Origin: an uncultured Myxococcales bacterium
Lineage (GTDB): Bacteria > Myxococcota_A > UBA9042
NCBI GenBank assembly: GCA_903917305.1
Contig: CAIXAA010000347.1
Coordinates: forward strand, 1-7,976
Length of the DNA stretch: 7,976 nucleotides
Direction: 5' to 3'
The position numbers were made by a program, and so were the translations under genes. A model generated the notes under the pieces. The model did no database searches, was not told where the DNA came from, and was given only the letters and a program-made list of their open reading frames with translations. Position 1 is the stretch's first letter; each line of letters starts with the position of its first letter. This document shows positions 5,677 through 7,976 of this stretch, one piece after another.

Positions 5677-6422
5677 GGGTTTGCCTTGCTGTACACGCAC
5701 TTGGCGTTTACGCACGCGGGCGCGGGCGCCACGCACTTGGGTGTCGAGTAGCCGCACTTGGTGGCAAAGTCCGTGTCCTTGCACACTTTCTGATCCAGCG
5801 CCGAGAGCCCGTCCGCGAACGACTGCGCCTGCGCCTTGCTGAGCGCGATGCCGCACGTCCCCTGGCACGCCGTGCTGGACGCCACGACGACGCAGTCGGC
5901 GTCCTTGGCGCACAGCTGGTGGTTCGTCGTCAGCGTGTCGAGGCCGGCAGCGAGCGCCGCCTTCAAGTTGTCACAGCTCGCTTCGACGCAAGGCGCGTTG
6001 GGCGAGAACTGGATCCAGCCGGCTTTGCAGACCCATTGGCCCTTGTCGCAGACCTCGTCCGGTGGCGGCTTGCCCCAGCAGGTGTCCGGCGGGCACGTCG
6101 CGGCGTCGATGCTGCCGTTCGGGCAGGACCAGGTGGTGCCGGCGCACACGGCCTCGACGAGCGCGTCCGAACCGCAAGCCGTCGCACAAGTCGGCGCATC
6201 GACAGGACATTGCGGCACATCGGCCGGCGGGACGTCTTGCGCCGCACCGTCCGCATTCGCCGGAGCATCCGCGGCTGCGCCATCCGGCGCCGTTGCGTCG
6301 CTCGCCGCATCCTTGCCGGCATCCTGGGCGATGGCGACGTCGGGCTTCGCAGCGCCCGCCGATCCGCTGCTGCTGCCACAAGCCGCCGCGGCAAAAGCCA
6401 ACGCAACTACAAGGTACCGCAT
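5673..6422 (-). CDS. Cysteine-rich lipoprotein, Asp/Ala-rich linker
   Basis: A 249-residue probable outer-surface or periplasmic lipoprotein. It starts with MRYLVVALAFAAAACGSSSG: one basic residue, a hydrophobic core and a lipobox-like AAAC with lipidation at C15. A low-complexity Asp/Ala/Pro/Gly linker (about 16-70) follows, then two cysteine-rich parts with 20 cysteines in the mature chain after C15, enough for ten disulfides. The C-terminal part has the spaced pattern HQLCAKDADCVVV, ACQGTCG, KVCKD, CGYSTPKC and ACVNAKCVY. Such domains are frequent in myxobacterial surface lipoproteins, of unknown role. The start at 6422 has AGGAG ending 5 nt upstream; an in-frame ATG at 6482 would lie inside the upstream gene and break the signal peptide. 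It follows the pilin-like gene by 8 nt, whose stop codon TAG is part of this gene's TAGGAG ribosome site. Confidence 0.88.
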   Translation of the reverse strand: MRYLVVALAFAAAACGSSSGSAGAAKPDVAIAQDAGKDAASDATAPDGAAADAPANADGAAQDVPPADVPQCPVDAPTCATACGSDALVEAVCAGTTWSCPNGSIDAATCPPDTCWGKPPPDEVCDKGQWVCKAGWIQFSPNAPCVEASCDNLKAALAAGLDTLTTNHQLCAKDADCVVVASSTACQGTCGIALSKAQAQSFADGLSALDQKVCKDTDFATKCGYSTPKCVAPAPACVNAKCVYSKANP

Positions 6423-6430
6423 GATCGCTC

Positions 6431-6967
6431 CTATTCGTCGGGCTGGATCGCCTCGAAGGTCGTCTGGTCGAGCACGAGGCAATCGTCCGCTTTCGAGCGC
6501 GGATCGCCGCGTCCCCTGATGCGAAACGTCGACATCGTGCCGTCGCAGTCGAGGTCACCGTACGCCGACACCGTGTAGCGCGCGTCGCCCAGCGTGCCTG
6601 CCGCCTCGTAGGCATAGACAAAGGCTGTCGGTCCCAGCAGCTGGAAGTGCAACGTCTTCCAAAGCGTGCGGTTCCACTCGATCTTGGCGGGATCGCACGC
6701 GCAGCCGCCCAAGGTCACCGTCTTGTCGCAGCAGCTGGCCGGCACGATCGTGCGGATGCTGCCGCGCGGGAACTGGCAGACCATGCGGCCGCCGTTCTCG
6801 TCGGGCTTGGGTTTGACGTAGTAGATCGCGGCGGAGCGGGCGATGCGCGCCAGTTCGCGAATGGCGTCGCTCTCCTGGCTGCGGCCCATGAGGCGCGGCA
6901 CGCCCCAGACGAGCGTGAGGAGCGTGATCAAGGCCAAGGCGGCGATGGCGAGGCGGCGCAGGGTCAT
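6431..6967 (-). CDS. Type IV pilin-like protein without a recognisable prepilin cleavage motif
   Basis: A 178-residue membrane-anchored protein. Residues 6-22 are a hydrophobic helix followed by VPRLMGRSQESDAIRELARIARSAAIYY (23-50), which parallels the IPxFxR...SEAxxxLxxIxxxAxxYY stretch of the type IV pilin stalk. The head carries CC (79-80), CAC (89-91), W98 and W103, and GDLDCDGTMSTF (137-148), the loop pattern GDLDGDGTxSTF that I associate with myxobacterial pilins. What is missing is the G-F-T-L-I-E processing site; the N-terminus is instead MTLRRLAIAA. No upstream in-frame start restores it. The ATG at 6967 has GGAG with a 5-nt spacer. It could be a minor pilin-like subunit inserted by its N-terminal helix, or a derived protein no longer assembled into pili. 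It is co-transcribed with the lipoprotein gene and mogA. Confidence 0.85.
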   Translation of the reverse strand: MTLRRLAIAALALITLLTLVWGVPRLMGRSQESDAIRELARIARSAAIYYVKPKPDENGGRMVCQFPRGSIRTIVPASCCDKTVTLGGCACDPAKIEWNRTLWKTLHFQLLGPTAFVYAYEAAGTLGDARYTVSAYGDLDCDGTMSTFRIRGRGDPRSKADDCLVLDQTTFEAIQPDE

Positions 6968-6999
6968 CGGGTCTCCGCGGCGCGAGCGCCAGCCAGGAA

Positions 7000-7028
7000 C
7001 GGATAGCGCGGTCCGCGGCCAAGCGCAA
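7000..7028 (-). promoter_or_regulatory. Promoter of the pilin-like/lipoprotein/mogA operon
   Basis: On the minus strand TTGCGC (7028-7023), exactly 17 bases, then TATCCG (7005-7000). Transcription near 6993 gives a 26-nt leader to the ATG at 6967. The -35 abuts the stop codon of the GNAT gene (7029-7031) and the boxes nearly duplicate those before the HD-GYP gene. This implies that the operon can be expressed independently of the acetyltransferase gene upstream. Confidence 0.4.
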
Positions 7029-7628
7029 CTAGTCGGCCGACCTCAGCCGCACCGTCATCTGCACGTCCTCGATCCGCTGGCCCAGGACCTCGAAGCGGTC
7101 CTCGACGCGGCCGACCTCGCGAAACCCGAAGCAGCGGTAGAGGTGCATCGCCGCCAGGTTGTGCGAAAATACGCCCAGATCCGCCCACTGCAGCGACGGC
7201 TGCTGGCGCGCCCACGCCAGCCCTTCCTCGAGCAGCGCATGCCCCACGCCGCGGCCCCGCCACTCGGCGTACAGCCCCATCGCGAGCTGACAGCGGTGCA
7301 GCTCCGCCGGCAGCGTGCCGCCGCGCAGGTCCAGGTGCCCGACGACGCCGCGATCCGGCCGCTGGCGGCGCTCCACGGGCGTGAGCGTCAGGTCGCGCAC
7401 CACGAACACGCGGCGCCACTCGGTCTCTTGCACGCGCCGCGCCATGCACCGGCTCCAGGACTGAACGCGGCGCTGCATGTCCAGCGCGGAGCGGCTGACC
7501 TCGCGCGGCTCCACCGGCGAATACACCAAGCCATTCGCGCCATTGTCCGCAAGGTGCTGCCGCAGGTGGTGCACGAAGGAGGAGGCGTGCTCCGGGTCGA
7601 GGCGCTCGATGGCGTAGGTCGCGTTCAT
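7029..7628 (-). CDS. GNAT-family N-acetyltransferase
   Basis: A 199-residue cytoplasmic enzyme predicted to transfer acetyl from acetyl-CoA to an unknown amine. The GNAT core occupies about 72-195: strand beta4 QLAMGLYAEW (114-123), the CoA pyrophosphate-binding motif RGRGVG (124-129, R-x-x-G-x-G) and its helix, then DLGVFSHNLAAMHLYRCFGF (150-169), with N157 and Y164 at the positions conserved in the family. A 70-residue N-terminal part precedes the core and may help recognise the substrate. I chose the ATG at 7628 (GGAG with a 4-nt spacer); the open frame continues to 7724, but those codons form an Arg/Cys-rich shadow overlapping the divergent gene. The substrate cannot be told: small molecule, peptide or ribosomal protein all remain possible. 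Confidence 0.88.
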   Translation of the reverse strand: MNATYAIERLDPEHASSFVHHLRQHLADNGANGLVYSPVEPREVSRSALDMQRRVQSWSRCMARRVQETEWRRVFVVRDLTLTPVERRQRPDRGVVGHLDLRGGTLPAELHRCQLAMGLYAEWRGRGVGHALLEEGLAWARQQPSLQWADLGVFSHNLAAMHLYRCFGFREVGRVEDRFEVLGQRIEDVQMTVRLRSAD

Positions 7629-7656
7629 CCTACTCCGCAAGCGCCGACAAAACGCC

Positions 7657-7668
7657 GATCGAGCGATC
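7657..7668. promoter_or_regulatory. Small palindrome between the divergent GNAT and right-edge genes
   Basis: GATCG (7657-7661) and CGATC (7664-7668) form a perfect inverted repeat around AG, in the middle of the 77-bp gap between divergent start codons. Its position suits an operator for one or both genes. The arms are short and similar GATCG words are common in this GC-rich sequence. No convincing -35/-10 pair was found for either gene in this gap. Confidence 0.2.
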
Positions 7669-7705
7669 ACCTTCTGGGACGCATCGAATCGGCAGGAGGG
7701 CGGAC

Positions 7706-7976
7706 ATGGCAGGCCTCGTGGCAAGAGAAAGTGTCGCAGTGACAGGGCAGTTCGGCAACTGGGCGGAACCGGCGCTGGATCGGGCTCCGGCTCCGGTCCC
7801 GGCTCCAGCTCAGGCTCCGGCTCCGGCTCCGGTCCCGGCTCCGGCTCCGGTCCCGGCTCCGGATCGGGATCCGGCTCCGGATCGGGATCCGGTTCGCGAT
7901 CCGGCAGCGGATCCGGAGATCGCGCTTGCAGACTCCGGCCGCTTGCAGTCCACTGCCGCCTCCATGCCGACCGCGC
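7706..7976 (+). CDS. Start of a rightward gene with an Ala-Pro/Asp-Pro linker (partial, runs off the right edge)
   Basis: Ninety codons are open to the window end. The ATG at 7706 is preceded by AGGAGG at 7694-7699 with a 6-nt spacer, one of the strongest ribosome sites here. The protein starts MAGLVARESVAVTGQFGNWA without a signal peptide or membrane helix, so it is probably cytoplasmic or the start of a longer protein. From about residue 25 to 70 proline occurs at nearly every second position, first as AP/VP pairs, then as DP pairs (DRDPAPDRDPVRDP), which should form an extended, stiff linker, and after that normal sequence resumes (EIALADSGRLQSTAASM). The linker is encoded by a hexamer tract that is open in all frames, so frame evidence comes from the RBS and the 24 codons before the tract. 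The function is unknown. Confidence 0.6.
   Translation, partial: MAGLVARESVAVTGQFGNWAEPALDRAPAPVPAPAQAPAPAPVPAPAPVPAPDRDPAPDRDPVRDPAADPEIALADSGRLQSTAASMPTA
7777..7914. repeat. Tract of 23 GGCTCC-type hexamers
   Basis: In register from 7777 the sequence is 23 six-base units, ten of them exactly GGCTCC and most others one to three changes away (GGTCCC, GGATCG, GGATCC). Higher-order repeats occur: an exact 18-bp unit at 7855-7872 is repeated at 7873-7890. The first half is GGCTCC/GGTCCC rich and the second half GGATCS rich, suggesting growth by slippage and local duplication. It lies within the partial gene starting at 7706, where each hexamer encodes an X-Pro pair. A four-to-five unit version lies at 5112-5141. 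Confidence 0.85.

Noticed and set aside
5836..6578. Plus-strand open frames opposite the lipoprotein and pilin-like genes
   Set aside because: They mirror a lipoprotein with signal peptide, lipobox and ordered cysteines; the plus-strand products have no such order.
6843..7742. Plus-strand open frame of 299 codons across the pilin-like start and the GNAT gene
   Set aside because: It is an Arg/Ala/His-rich reverse-frame shadow of the acetyltransferase; the minus strand shows the GNAT motif and RBS.
7777..7914. Gly-Ser (GSGSGPGS) reading of the hexamer tract on the plus strand
   Set aside because: That frame has no start codon with an RBS upstream, whereas the Ala-Pro frame begins at an ATG with AGGAGG at ideal spacing.

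Overview
This is a high-GC window, coding dense, with Shine-Dalgarno sites and GC-leaning promoters of the form TTGNNN-N17-TANNNN. Several gene types point to a myxobacterial or other deltaproteobacterial-type genome: an Asp/Ala-rich, cysteine-rich lipoprotein, a GDLDCDG-type pilin-like protein, and a GAF/HD-GYP regulator. That placement is inferred from style and gene content and no closer taxonomy can be read. No rRNA, tRNA, CRISPR array or transposase was seen.

Region by region. (1) Positions 1-47 hold the first 15 codons of a leftward gene for an exported or membrane protein that runs off the window. (2) Positions 202-2731 form a rightward three-gene operon with two ATGA overlaps: a secreted protein of unknown function, an OmpR/PhoB-type response regulator, and a PAS-containing, PhoR-like histidine kinase with no membrane segment. 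Its best promoter ends so close to the first ATG that the transcript is probably leaderless. (3) Positions 2732-2808 are a compact three-arm inverted repeat between converging genes. (4) A leftward gene (2812-3342) encodes an unrecognised helical protein and has the cleanest promoter of the window. (5) Positions 3571-5106 encode a GAF plus HD-GYP protein, a probable cyclic-di-GMP phosphodiesterase with a long insert inside the HD-GYP core. (6) Leftward genes fill 5146-7628: a GNAT acetyltransferase, then a pilin-like protein lacking the prepilin cleavage motif, a cysteine-rich lipoprotein, and mogA. The last three are tightly spaced (8-nt gap, then ATGA overlap) and have their own promoter directly after the GNAT stop codon. 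(7) From 7706 a rightward gene with a strong ribosome binding site starts and runs off the right edge; its product has an Ala-Pro/Asp-Pro linker encoded by a GGCTCC-type hexamer tract.

How the genes fit together: the three-gene operon is a self-contained signalling cassette whose secreted partner may be a target or accessory of the kinase/regulator pair. The cyclic-di-GMP enzyme and the pilin-like operon carry near-identical promoter hexamers (TTGCGC-N17-TATCYG), so they may share expression control. mogA is the only clear metabolic gene (molybdenum cofactor), and its place behind two envelope genes looks like positional rather than functional coupling. The most notable observations are the leaderless promoter, the pilin-like protein without a processing site, the hexamer tracts at two sites, and the two edge genes. 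I do not see a clear novel defence or mobile system.
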